Positions 52,078 through 61,872 of a DNA stretch of 64,000 nt are shown one piece after another. A program made the translations under genes and the position numbers. The stretch lies in the NCBI RefSeq assembly GCF_041199985.1, contig NZ_CP165647.1, forward strand, positions 1,426,001 to 1,490,000. Reading direction: 5' to 3'. Below the pieces are notes generated by a model, which was given only the letters and a program-made list of their open reading frames with translations, made no database searches and had not been told where the DNA came from. Each line of letters begins with the position of its first letter. The stretch's first letter is position 1. The DNA is from Leptotrichia sp. HSP-536. GTDB lineage: Bacteria > Fusobacteriota > Fusobacteriia > Fusobacteriales > Leptotrichiaceae.

Positions 52078-53271
52078 TTATTTTTTTCTGCTGTTTATAA
52101 TATTATCAGCTTTTTTTATCCATTCGTATTCATCTTTTTCCAATGTTACGTTTTTTCCGATAGGTATATACCATAAAAATTGTGAAAAATAATCTTTCAA
52201 TTTTTTATCAGAAAAATCATAACCTGCCAATGCAAAAGGATAATTTCTTATTATTCTTAATTCATCATCTGTAATGTTTTTTAAATCGTGTTCTAAATGA
52301 TATTCTAAATTAGTTCCTGTAACTCCTGCATCCGAAAAATTATCTCTAAGTTTAAATCCTTTTTCAGTTTTTTCAGGAAAAATGTGATTTTCATCTAGAC
52401 TTGTTATCGCTGTCAAGTAAAATTCACTTTCAGGTTTAAAGTCTTTTGTTCTGAAATGTAAATAACCTTTTTTCAGTTTTGCATACAGATATTTATCTTT
52501 ATCTTCTTTACCATCTTCATAAGAATAAATTTTGTATCCATAATCCATATTCCCTTCTCCGGCAAGTTCCCATTTTATCTCTTTTCCATTTTTCATTTTC
52601 ATAACAGGCATTTCAATGAACGTACTTCCCGGCTCAACGATTACTTCAAAATCATCTACTTTCTGATCCTTCCACTTTGAAATAGTTGTCCATACATAAT
52701 CAAAATCTACACATTTGTCATCGACAAATTTATTATAACGGTAACTATGTTCAACTATATTTTCACCCTTCTTAAAATCTGCTTTAAAGTAGTATACGTT
52801 GCTTTTCTTATAATATTTGAATGTCTCCATCATTTTTTCCTTGTCATATTCCTTAAAATATTTTTTCACTTCTTCCAGCTGTTTCACATCTTTTGGAATA
52901 AGGTCTGTTAATCTGTATGAAACCGTATCCACTCTCTTTCCATTTACAATTGTCTTAAAATCTTTAAAATACTCTACTTCATCCCATTTATAGGCTCCTC
53001 CTTCAGGAGTAATGAATCCTATATATTTTTCTCCTGCATCTGGGCTGTTAAATACAAATCTTACAGTTACTACCATTTCAGTTTCCGCTTCATACTCCCC
53101 CTTCACTCTTTGCAGTTTAAAATGAAGTTTCTCACTTTTTATCGAGATATTGGACATGTTCATCGGAACTATATGCCCTCCACTCGATTCAAAGTGCAAA
53201 TCATTTGCCAATAAATTCAATCCAATAAGAAACATTAGGCAAAATAGTAAAAATCCTTTAATTTCTTTCAT
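52078..53271 (-). CDS. Secreted DUF4424/YARHG-like protein, paralogue 2
   Basis: 397 residues from ATG 53271. Signal peptide MKEIKGFLLFCLMFLIGLNL is almost identical to that of paralogue 4, although the mature parts differ more (GAYKWDEVEYFKDFKTIVNG, ELAGEGNMDYGYKIYSYEDG). That mosaic hints at gene conversion of the 5' end. The C-terminal RNYPFALAGYDF, YFSQFLWYIPIGKN keeps the family end. Confidence 0.65.
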   Translation of the reverse strand: MKEIKGFLLFCLMFLIGLNLLANDLHFESSGGHIVPMNMSNISIKSEKLHFKLQRVKGEYEAETEMVVTVRFVFNSPDAGEKYIGFITPEGGAYKWDEVEYFKDFKTIVNGKRVDTVSYRLTDLIPKDVKQLEEVKKYFKEYDKEKMMETFKYYKKSNVYYFKADFKKGENIVEHSYRYNKFVDDKCVDFDYVWTTISKWKDQKVDDFEVIVEPGSTFIEMPVMKMKNGKEIKWELAGEGNMDYGYKIYSYEDGKEDKDKYLYAKLKKGYLHFRTKDFKPESEFYLTAITSLDENHIFPEKTEKGFKLRDNFSDAGVTGTNLEYHLEHDLKNITDDELRIIRNYPFALAGYDFSDKKLKDYFSQFLWYIPIGKNVTLEKDEYEWIKKADNIINSRKK

Positions 53272-53309
53272 GGCTACCATCTCCTTTTCATAATTCTAAA
53301 TTGATATAT

Positions 53310-54485
53310 TTATTTTTTCCTGCTTTTTATAATTTTATCAACGGCTTTAACAATATCATACTCATAATTCTCCAATTCCACATTTTTCCCAGTCGGAATA
53401 TACCACAAAAATTGTGAAAAATAATTCTTTAATTTTTTATCAGAAAAGTCATAACCTTCCACTGCATATGGATAATTTCTCATTATCTTCAAATCATCAT
53501 TAGTAAGTTGCTTTAATTCATCCGCTTTCAAGTATTCTGCACTATAGGCTGCTTGCGTTAAATCATCTTTATATTTAAAGCCTTTTTCAGTTTTTTCAGG
53601 AAAAGAATGGTTACCGTTTAGATATGCTATTTCTATTAACCTAAATTCATCTTCAGGACTAAAATTCTCTGTCTTGAAATGTAAATATCCATTTTTTAAT
53701 TTTGCATAAAGAATTTTATATTGCCCATCTCTATCATAATAATTTTTGTATCCATAATCAATATTCCCTTCTCCAACTAATTTCCAACTTATTTCTTTTC
53801 CATTCTTCATCTTTATCTCAGGTATTGCAATCAAGGTATTTCCTGGTTCGATAACTACTTCAAAATTATCCACTTTCTGGTTCTTCCATTTCGAGATAGT
53901 TGTCCATACATAATTAAAGTCACTATATCCGACTCCGCCACTTCCATCATACTGATAACTATGTTCAACTACATTTTCGCCTTTCTTAAAATTTGCTTTA
54001 AAATAATAGACATAACTTTTTTTATAGTATTCAGCTTCATGTTTCGCTTTTTCCTCGTCATATTCCTTAAAATATTTTTTCACTTCTTCAAGCTCACCTA
54101 CATCCTTTGGAATAAAATCCGTCAATCTATACGCCACCGTATTTACATTTTTTCCATTTACAAAAGTTTTAAAATTTTTAAAATGATTTGTTTCATCCCA
54201 TTCTTCGTTCCCACCTTCTGGAGTAATAAATCCTATATATTTTTCCCCTGCATCAGGACTGTCAAATACAAATCTTACAGTCACTATCATTTCATTCGCT
54301 GTTCCGTACTCTCTCTTCACTTTTTCCAGCTTAAAATGAAGTTTTTCATTTTTTATCGCAATATTAGACATATTCATCGGAACTATATGTCCCCCTTCTG
54401 AGCCAAATTCATAATCATTTCCTAGCACATTTGTACCAAAAATAAACATTAAACAAAATAATAAAAATACCTTAATTCGTTTCAT
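53310..54485 (-). CDS. Secreted DUF4424/YARHG-like protein, paralogue 1
   Basis: 391 residues, first gene of the row, behind a promoter at 54522-54549. ATG 54485 is preferred; an ATG at 54494 is in frame. Signal peptide MKRIKVFLLFCLMFIFGTNV. SEGGHIVPMNMSNIAIKNEK, FVFDSPDAGEKYIGFITPEG, long beta-rich middle with conserved YVWTTISKWKNQKVDNFEV and EGNIDYGY, and the YARHG-like end RNYPYAVEGYDF, YFSQFLWYIPTGKN. The His of YARHG is absent in all four. Confidence 0.65.
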   Translation of the reverse strand: MKRIKVFLLFCLMFIFGTNVLGNDYEFGSEGGHIVPMNMSNIAIKNEKLHFKLEKVKREYGTANEMIVTVRFVFDSPDAGEKYIGFITPEGGNEEWDETNHFKNFKTFVNGKNVNTVAYRLTDFIPKDVGELEEVKKYFKEYDEEKAKHEAEYYKKSYVYYFKANFKKGENVVEHSYQYDGSGGVGYSDFNYVWTTISKWKNQKVDNFEVVIEPGNTLIAIPEIKMKNGKEISWKLVGEGNIDYGYKNYYDRDGQYKILYAKLKNGYLHFKTENFSPEDEFRLIEIAYLNGNHSFPEKTEKGFKYKDDLTQAAYSAEYLKADELKQLTNDDLKIMRNYPYAVEGYDFSDKKLKNYFSQFLWYIPTGKNVELENYEYDIVKAVDKIIKSRKK

Positions 54486-54521
54486 AACTATCATCTCACT
54501 CTCTCATAATTTCTTACTATA

Positions 54522-54549
54522 AGTATACCTCATATTAATTTTTCTTCAA
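54522..54549 (-). promoter_or_regulatory. Sigma-70-type promoter of the DUF4424 row
   Basis: On the minus strand TTGAAG and TATACT separated by 16 bases, about 37 bases before the first ATG. Confidence 0.6.
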
Positions 54550-54651
54550 TATATTTATATATATTTTTTATTAAAAAAATTTGTTAAAATGCCGCAATTA
54601 ATATTGCAATTTATGTGAAAAAAAAAAAGATATATAAATTATTTTATAGTT

Positions 54652-56019
54652 TTAATGCTTATTTAAATTTTTTGTTCCTTTTTTCCAGTTAATAATTTTA
54701 ACCAAAATAAAAAATATTATTCCTGCCAATGTATTTGAAAATAGATTTCCCCAGAAAATAGAGTAAAGTCCCAAATATTTTTGAGTAACTAGAATAAAAA
54801 TGTACCGCAATAGCCATATTCTTAAAATGGACATAACTAAAGGAACTTTTGTTCTTCCAAGTGCAATAAAAACTCCTTGGGATATCATAAAAATACTAAA
54901 TCCGATTACGGAATACGTATAAATATTTAGGGCTTTATCAGCAATTTCAATTACTTTGGGAACTTTTGTAAAAGTTAGCACGAGTGTAGATGAAATTGGC
55001 AAAATTAGGCAAATTGTTAAAACTGAAATGGTAACTCCAGTAAGCCATCCAACATTGAATACTTCCTTTGATTTTTTTATATTCCCAACTCCCATATTTA
55101 TGCTAATCATTGATGAAACTGTGGTTCCGATTGAAGACGGGAGAATAAAGCAGATTGCATTGATATTGGAAGCGATTCCCTGTGCATTAAGAGCAATTGC
55201 TCCAAATTTTTCCATTTCCTTGTTTATGAGAAAGAATCCAAGATATAGGAAAGCATAGTTTAACATTGAAGGAAGCCCAATTTTTAGAAGTCGTTTAATA
55301 ATTGGCAATTTTACTGAATAACTTCGTAAATTAAGTTTTATATCTCCATTTTTTAAAAATAAATCATAAAACATCCAAATCGTAACAATTATGTATGAAA
55401 AAAGTGAAGCCATTACAGCACCTGTGATTCCCATTTTTAAAGCATATAAAAAAATTGAATTAAAAATTATTTTCAAAATTAACAATAAAAAAATTCTAAT
55501 AAACGTAATTTCAGGTCTTCCAATCGCATTTTTAGAAGAATTATAAATAGCGGCTAAGAATACAAAAGGCATTATAAGCGAATAAAGTGAAATATAAATG
55601 TAAACATTATCACGAATTTCAGAAGTTGTATATTTGGAAATTATAAAAGCTGAAAATACACATACTGGAATAAGAAAAAGACCAATGATAAAGCTAAACA
55701 CAAAAATCTGCAGCATAGTTTCCTTTAACGCCAGCATTCGCCCTTTTCCATAAAGCCGTCCCAACATGACAAGAGTAGCCACACCCAGCCCTTGCGACAA
55801 TGCAATCATAATATTCAGTACAGGCTGGCTAAACGTAACAGAACTGGCAACTTCCACACTTGTCAGCCTATTCAGGAATAAACTGTCAGAAAGCGGGATA
55901 AGTGCCTGAATAATTCCAACCAGCAATGTTGGAACAGATAAAAAAAGCAAAGTATTTATAACTTTTCCATTTAAAATCATTTTACGTCGCTCTTCGTTGG
56001 ATTGAACTTTAAACAACAT
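54652..56019 (-). CDS. MATE-family efflux transporter
   Basis: 455 residues with about twelve hydrophobic spans in two halves. N-half: NTLLFLSVPTLLVGIIQALI, DSLFLNRLTSVEVASSVTFS, ALSQGLGVATLVMLGRLYG; C-half: LLKIGLPSMLNYAFLYLGFF, AQGIASNINAICFILPSSIG. This is the MatE layout: sodium- or proton-coupled export of drugs or metabolites across the inner membrane. A good ribosome site (GAAAGGAG) lies before the ATG. Single gene, opposite to the lysine region. Substrate not predictable. Confidence 0.85.
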   Translation of the reverse strand: MLFKVQSNEERRKMILNGKVINTLLFLSVPTLLVGIIQALIPLSDSLFLNRLTSVEVASSVTFSQPVLNIMIALSQGLGVATLVMLGRLYGKGRMLALKETMLQIFVFSFIIGLFLIPVCVFSAFIISKYTTSEIRDNVYIYISLYSLIMPFVFLAAIYNSSKNAIGRPEITFIRIFLLLILKIIFNSIFLYALKMGITGAVMASLFSYIIVTIWMFYDLFLKNGDIKLNLRSYSVKLPIIKRLLKIGLPSMLNYAFLYLGFFLINKEMEKFGAIALNAQGIASNINAICFILPSSIGTTVSSMISINMGVGNIKKSKEVFNVGWLTGVTISVLTICLILPISSTLVLTFTKVPKVIEIADKALNIYTYSVIGFSIFMISQGVFIALGRTKVPLVMSILRIWLLRYIFILVTQKYLGLYSIFWGNLFSNTLAGIIFFILVKIINWKKGTKNLNKH

Positions 56020-56258
56020 TTTATTTTTCTCCTTTCAAAAATTATTTTTGTATTATAACATTTTTTTTAGCATTTTAAAACTAATTTATTTGATAATTTT
56101 CACTGTAATTATTGAAATTTATTGCATTGTAGGCTAAACTATAGTAGGGAGTGCTATTCTACTTTAAATTATTATTTAATTTTTACTTAGTCTAAGTTTA
56201 AATAGATTTGAATATATGAGTAGAAGAGACACTTAATAAAAAAGGAGATGTGGTCGTT

Positions 56259-56768
56259 ATGAAAAAAATAATGAATTTTGTGCTAATTGTGTTATGTTTT
56301 TTTTCATTTAATATTTTCGTAAATGCAGCTGCCAAAGCAAATTCAGCAATACAGGAAATAAGAAATGAAAAGAACAGAACGGATAAGGAAAAATTGACAG
56401 TAAGAAAGAAAGAACTAGATGATGAACCTATGGGAGGAGAAGCCAGCTACTACTACAAAGGAAATGTGCTAAAAAAAATAGTAAGCACCCGTTATTTTGA
56501 AACAGCAGAAGAATACAGAGAATACTATATAAAAAATAACAAAGTTTATTTTATGTATGAGAAACTAATGACTACAGAACATACGATATGGACAGAAAAT
56601 CCTAAAGTTCTGGGAATTTATGAAACAAGATATTATTTTGATTCTAATGGAAAAATGGTAAGATATGTGGATAAAAATGGAAAAATTCATGAGAATGATA
56701 TGGAGATAAAGAAAGTAGACAAAGAGCTTAGAAAATATAAACCTAATTTTTTAGGAAATATGTTATAA
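56259..56768 (+). CDS. Small secreted protein of unknown function
   Basis: 169 residues from ATG 56259; GGAG lies 11 bases upstream, and a GTG at 56250 is too close to it. Signal peptide MKKIMNFVLIVLCFFSFN, cleaved near VNAAA. The mature part is charged with a Tyr-rich core (GGEASYYYKGNVLKKIVSTR, EEYREYYIKNNKVYFMYEKL). It ends with a MORN-like turn (YYFDSNGKMVRYVDKNGKI). Similar small proteins are common in oral Fusobacteriota, as far as I know without assigned function. Confidence 0.55.
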   Translation: MKKIMNFVLIVLCFFSFNIFVNAAAKANSAIQEIRNEKNRTDKEKLTVRKKELDDEPMGGEASYYYKGNVLKKIVSTRYFETAEEYREYYIKNNKVYFMYEKLMTTEHTIWTENPKVLGIYETRYYFDSNGKMVRYVDKNGKIHENDMEIKKVDKELRKYKPNFLGNML

Positions 56769-56821
56769 TAATTTTAAAACATAGATTGTATAATATATTG
56801 CGACAAATTTTTTAAAAATAC

Positions 56822-56850
56822 TTTACAAATGTGAAAAAATTAGTTATAAT
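56822..56850 (+). promoter_or_regulatory. Sigma-70-type promoter of the lysine operon
   Basis: TTTACA and TATAAT separated by 17 bases, just upstream of the riboswitch. Confidence 0.8.
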
Positions 56851-56859
56851 AATGAATAT

Positions 56860-57036
56860 ATATGATAGAGGTGCAATTATTAAAAGTAAATTTACGGAGA
56901 AAAGTCAATTCTGTGAAATAAGTTGAAAGGAATAATTGCCGAAGCGTAGGGATTGACTATCTTTATTGCTGGGGCTATGGAAAATATCCATAGGACTGTC
57001 ATTATCAATGGATAATGGGGAGCTGTCAGATATAAT
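56860..57036 (+). promoter_or_regulatory. Lysine riboswitch (L-box)
   Basis: It contains the L-box conserved blocks in order: GATAGAGGTGCA near the 5' end, AGTTGAAAGGAATAATTGCC then GAAGC, GCTGGGGCTATGGAAAATAT pairing with CCATAGGACTGTC, and GGGGAGCTGTCAGATATA closing P1. Lysine binding should stabilise P1 and favour the terminator at 57105. The downstream lysA-lysC-dapF-dapA genes are the expected targets. Confidence 0.92.
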
Positions 57037-57104
57037 TCATATAAATTTTTTAAGTTTTTTAGTTTAAAGTAAAAATAATAAAAATTTTTAGATATATGTT
57101 TTAT

Positions 57105-57132
57105 ATGCTGATGCTTGTTATCAGCATTTTTT
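57105..57132 (+). terminator. Riboswitch-controlled intrinsic terminator
   Basis: ATGCTGAT and ATCAGCAT pair around GCTTGTT, followed by six T. It lies between the L-box and the first gene, the usual place for transcription attenuation. Confidence 0.85.
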
Positions 57133-57174
57133 ATTATCCAGAATCAAAACTACTGAAAGGAGAAGTTTTTTATA

Positions 57175-59221
57175 ATGACTGCAAATGAAACGAATATATT
57201 AGAGTTTTTAGAAGGTGCAAAAAAGTTTTCATTATACCACCATTTCAAAGAAATTATGAATAGAGTATAATTCAATGTAAAGAATTATTTGAAGATATAG
57301 AATTAATTGCAAGTGATGAAGGAAAGAAACATTATCTTGGAAATATTGTTTATTATACAGGGAAAAAAAAGTCCGAGTACAGGAACAGAATACATATTAG
57401 TTGATGGGCAATACAATTTTGATACTGCTTTGTGCTTTAAGAGATTCTGATGCGGAAGAGAAATTACAGGTAGACATCTACTCTGATTTTTTAGAAAATA
57501 AAATAAAGAATAATAATTTTGAAACAAAATTAAAACAAACAGCATATGATTAAGATAATTTTTCAGTATTAGTAATGAAAAAAGAAGAAATAGACAAACA
57601 TAGTAAGGTTTATCAAAATTATGAATTTTTTATGCAATTAATTAAAGATTCTAAAATTCCAATTGATACTTTATTGGATACTTTTTATAGAATAGAGATA
57701 GCAGATATAGATTTAGATGTAAAAGATGATTTAGAAACTGTTCAAAGAATATTTGAAAAAATAAATTCAACAGGAAAACCTTTAACAAAAGGAGACTTGA
57801 TTAGAAATTTTTTGTTATTAACAAAGAATTTGCAAGAACAAGAAGAATTATATAAAAATTATTGGCTAAAAATAGAAAAAAGATTACTTTCTGAAAATAT
57901 TTCTATTTTTGCAAAAGATTATTTAGTAATGAAAATATTTGAAGATGTCAATGATAGTGAGGTTTATAAAAAATTTAAACAAGTCTTTGGGGAAGATAGC
58001 GAAACTAAGGAGAAAATTTTAAAGGAGATGACTAAATACTCTGAATATTATAGTTGGATATTAGAACCAAATACACTCTTGAGTACTCAAAATAGAAAAA
58101 AAGAAAAATTAATAGAAGAAATAAAGTACATTGGAGCGATAGATTTTAGATCTTTACTTATGTTATTATTAGAAAAAATGTATGATGAAAAAAATATTAT
58201 TGAATTAGAAAAAATATTAAAATTATTAAGAGATTTTTTATTAAGATATAGAGTTGTTAAAGTTTCTAGAGGAGGAGGAGGATTAACAGGGGTAGTTACT
58301 GATTTAATAAAAAAAATATCAACAAATGAAATAGAATGTAATTATGAAAATATATATTTTGAATTATCTAATAGTAAAAATCCAAGTGGAAAATTTCCGA
58401 GAGATGATGAATTTAAGCAGGCACTTCAAGAAAGTGTAGATGAAACTTATGCTAAATTAGTTTTATCAATAATCGAAAAAAATGAAAAACCTAATGATAT
58501 ACCAATTGATGTTTCAAAAATTACCATAGAGCATATAATGCCTAAAAAATTAAGTTCTTATTGGGAAAAAGATTTAGGTGATGATGCGGTAAGTATTCAC
58601 GAAAAATTTTTAAAAAGTATTGGAAATCAAGTACCACTCTCTAAAAAATGGAATTCTTCACTTTCAAATAAAGTATTTATTGAGAAAAGAAAAAAATATT
58701 TTGAGCAACAATTTAGTATCACAAGAGAAATTTTTGATTTTGAAAAATGGGATGAAGAAGAGTTAGTAAAACGAAACACTAATATTTCAGAAAGAGCTTG
58801 TAAATATATAATAGGTCCTTTAAAAAGAAGCACAGATTATTCTTTAGACGATGAAGAAATTATAACTTTTGAAAATAAAATTGAAGATGTAAAGAATAAA
58901 AAAATTCAAGCAATATTATATAATGACAAAGAATATAATATTGAAAATTGGAAAAATTTGTGTTATAAAATCGCAGAAATATTATATGAAAATACAAAAG
59001 ATGAATTTAAAACAGTATCTGCTTTCAAAAAACCGTTAATTGTGAATGCGAGTGAAAAAGAGAATTTAAAAAATGCTAAACAAATAAAAGATTCTAAATT
59101 TTATTGTGAAACAGACATAAAACTTTCTAAAGATAGCTTTAAATATGCTAAAATAATTATGAAACATTTTAATCAAGAAGATAAATTTAGAATAATTGTA
59201 GAAAATGAAGATGATAAATAG
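57175..59221 (+). pseudogene. DUF262/DUF1524 nuclease-like protein, N-terminal domain broken
   Basis: ATG 57175 has AAAGGAG upstream. The first domain is DUF262-like but scattered over frames: MTANETNILEFLEGAKKF, IPPFQRNYE, CKELFEDIELIA, then LVDGQYNF where IDGQQRLTT is expected, then LCALRDSDAEEKLQ, and a TAA at 57551-57553 in LKQTAYD*DNFSVL. From 57575 a 548-residue frame is intact: FEKINSTGKPLTKGDL and the DUF1524 part ITIEHIMPKKLSSYW, IGNQVPLSKKWNSSLSN. GmrSD-type proteins cut modified DNA. Lost NTPase motifs argue for inactivity. It sits between the lysine riboswitch and lysA. Confidence 0.75.
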
Positions 59222-59246
59222 ATATTGGAAAGGATGAATAAGAAAT

Positions 59247-60557
59247 ATGAAATTATTTGGAACATCAAAAGTTAACGAAAAAGGGAATTTATCAATAGGG
59301 GGAGTGGATACAGCTGAACTGGTAAAAGAGTTTAAAACGCCACTTTATGTAATGGATCAGGAACTTATTGAAACGACTATTGATAAAATGAAAGAAGCAT
59401 TTCAATCAAACAGGTTTGATACACAGATTGCTTATGCGGGAAAAGCGTTTTTGTCAATGGGGATGTTAAAGTTAGTTGATGCTAAGGAACTTGATTTGGA
59501 TGTAGTTTCTGGCGGGGAGCTTTATACTGCTTATAAAGCGGGATTTCCAATGGACAGAGTGCATTTGCACGGGAATAATAAGACTATGGAAGAGCTGGAA
59601 ATGGCAATTGAATTTGGAATAAAGGAGATTGTTATTGATAATGAGGATGAAATTGATAAAATTGAGAAAATTTGCCGTGAAAAAGGGAAAAAGCAGGCTG
59701 TACTTGTGAGAATTGATCCAGGAATAGAGGCACATACACATCATTATATCAAGACTTCTGGACTTACTTCAAAATTTGGGATTTCATTGTTTCAGGATAA
59801 TCTGTTTGACATAATTAAAAGATTGAACGATAATGAATGGATTGAGTTTAAAGGATTTCATACACATATTGGTTCACAAATTTTTCAATCAGCATTCTTT
59901 ATATTCGCTTTGGATGAGATTTTTAAATATTTGGATAAATTGAAAAAAGAATTGGGAATAGTAGTTCACACAGTAAATATGGGTGGAGGATTTGGAGTTT
60001 ACTATAAGGAAGGTGATGATCCAAAACCGATAGAGGAAGTTCTGAGCGAAATAATAACGTATACAGAAGCAATGGAAATTAAGTATCAGATTGGATTTAA
60101 GGAACTTTGTATTGAGCCGGGAAGAAGCATTGTCGGAAATGCGGGAACGACTTTGTATGAAGTTGGAGGAATTAAGGAAACAGTTGGCGGAAAAACGTAT
60201 GTATTTATAGATGGAGGAATGTCGGATAATATAAGAACGGCACTTTATCAAGCTGAATATGAGGCTGGAGTTGTAAACAAACTTAGCGATACAGATGTGA
60301 GAGATATAACTTTGGCAGGAAAACTGTGTGAATCTGGGGATATTATCATCGAAAAAGGTAAATTGCCAAAATCAACAGAAATAGGAGATATTGTCGCAGT
60401 AACAACAACAGGGGCATATTGCTACACAATGTCAAGCAACTATAACAGAATGATGCGTCCAGCAGTTGTATTTGTAAAGGATGGAAAAGCAAAAGTTGCT
60501 GTAAAAAGGGAAACATTGGATGATTTGATTAGAAATGATGAAATTTTTGAATTATAA
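59247..60557 (+). CDS. lysA: Diaminopimelate decarboxylase
   Basis: 436 residues, a fold-III PLP enzyme. Lys of the PLP aldimine is in AYAGKAFLS; HTHIGSQIF and NMGGGFGVYY bind cofactor phosphate; LCIEPGRSIVGNAG and LCESGDI supply the active-site Cys and Glu. It decarboxylates meso-diaminopimelate to lysine, the last step. It starts 25 bases after the DUF262 relic with GGAAAGGA upstream and belongs to the riboswitch operon. Confidence 0.95.
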   Translation: MKLFGTSKVNEKGNLSIGGVDTAELVKEFKTPLYVMDQELIETTIDKMKEAFQSNRFDTQIAYAGKAFLSMGMLKLVDAKELDLDVVSGGELYTAYKAGFPMDRVHLHGNNKTMEELEMAIEFGIKEIVIDNEDEIDKIEKICREKGKKQAVLVRIDPGIEAHTHHYIKTSGLTSKFGISLFQDNLFDIIKRLNDNEWIEFKGFHTHIGSQIFQSAFFIFALDEIFKYLDKLKKELGIVVHTVNMGGGFGVYYKEGDDPKPIEEVLSEIITYTEAMEIKYQIGFKELCIEPGRSIVGNAGTTLYEVGGIKETVGGKTYVFIDGGMSDNIRTALYQAEYEAGVVNKLSDTDVRDITLAGKLCESGDIIIEKGKLPKSTEIGDIVAVTTTGAYCYTMSSNYNRMMRPAVVFVKDGKAKVAVKRETLDDLIRNDEIFEL

Positions 60558-60590
60558 AGAAAGAATAAGAAAGGAAGAGGTGAATTTATT

Positions 60591-61808
60591 GTGATTATCG
60601 TGCATAAATATGGCGGAACTTCGGTTGCTACAACGGAGAAAATAATGAATATTGCAAAATATCTGGGAAGCGTGAAGGATGCTGGAAATGATGTGGTTGT
60701 TGTGGTTTCTGCAATGGGAAAAACCACAGATGCTTTGATTAAATTAGCAAGAGAGATTACAGATAAACCTGATTCTCGGGAAATGGACAGGCTTATGTCG
60801 ACTGGAGAACAGCAAACGATTGCTCTTTTGAGTATTGCCTTACAAACGTTAGGATACGAAGCTATTTCGCTTACAGGGGCTCAAGCTGGGATTAGAACTA
60901 GCGGACATTATATGAAAAATAAAATTGACGGTATAAATGGAAAAGAGATAAAAGAACATTTATCTGAAGGGAAAATTGTGGTTGTAGCTGGATTTCAGGG
61001 AATCAATGAAGCAGGAGATGTAACAACGTTAGGACGTGGAGGTTCGGATACATCTGCAGTTGCACTGGCGGCAGCACTCGGTGGAAGATGTGAAATTTAT
61101 ACAGATGTTGACGGAATTTATACAATTGATCCTAGAATTTATAAAAAAGCAAAAAAATTACCTGTAATTTCTTATGATGAAATGATGGAGCTGGCTTTTC
61201 TGGGAGCTGGGGTAATGGAGCCAAGAGCTGTTGAGCTGGGAAGTAAATATGGTGTAGAAATTTATGTTGGAAAATCGCTTGGAGAAAAAAATGGAACAAT
61301 AATAACATCAGTAGAAAAAGTAAAGGAGAATAAGGAAATGGAAGAAAAAGTCATAACAGGAGTATCAATCAATGAAAATATGGTAATGGTAAATGTAGAA
61401 GAAATTACAACAAATGCACAAAATATTTATGAAATTTTTGAAAAAGCTGAAGCAAACGGAATAAACATTGATATGATAAGCCAAAATGATGTAACTAGCC
61501 ATCACGGAAGTTTTGCTTTTACTTGTCCAAAAACAGATATAGCAGCACTTGAAAAAATTGGAAAGGAAATAGAATCAGAATTTCCACAAACTTCATTTAT
61601 AATTAACCCATATATTACAAAAGTTTCAATTGTAGGAATTGGATTAATAAGCAATATTGGAGTAGCTGCCAAAATGTTCAAAACTTTAGCAGAAAATGAC
61701 ATAAGTTTTCATCAGATTTCTACATCTGAAATCAGCATTTCATTAGTTGTAGACGAAGTTATGGGAAAAAGAATTGCAGAAATGTTTGCTAAAGCGTTTG
61801 ATTTATAA
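60591..61808 (+). CDS. lysC: Aspartokinase
   Basis: 405 residues from a GTG at 60591 with GGAAGAGG upstream. Catalytic N-terminal domain: HKYGGTSVATTEKI, MSTGEQQTIALL, GFQGINEAGDVTTLGRGGSD, YTDVDGIYTIDPR. Two C-terminal ACT domains (VITGVSINENMVMV, ITKVSIVGIGLISNIGVAAK) suggest lysine or threonine feedback. It phosphorylates aspartate, the first step to diaminopimelate, lysine and threonine. 33 bases after lysA. Confidence 0.95.
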   Translation: MIIVHKYGGTSVATTEKIMNIAKYLGSVKDAGNDVVVVVSAMGKTTDALIKLAREITDKPDSREMDRLMSTGEQQTIALLSIALQTLGYEAISLTGAQAGIRTSGHYMKNKIDGINGKEIKEHLSEGKIVVVAGFQGINEAGDVTTLGRGGSDTSAVALAAALGGRCEIYTDVDGIYTIDPRIYKKAKKLPVISYDEMMELAFLGAGVMEPRAVELGSKYGVEIYVGKSLGEKNGTIITSVEKVKENKEMEEKVITGVSINENMVMVNVEEITTNAQNIYEIFEKAEANGINIDMISQNDVTSHHGSFAFTCPKTDIAALEKIGKEIESEFPQTSFIINPYITKVSIVGIGLISNIGVAAKMFKTLAENDISFHQISTSEISISLVVDEVMGKRIAEMFAKAFDL

Positions 61809-61872
61809 AAGAAATGTATTTAATTTTAAAATAAAAATTGTTAATTAAAAAAAATAAAGGGAGATTTTTGAA

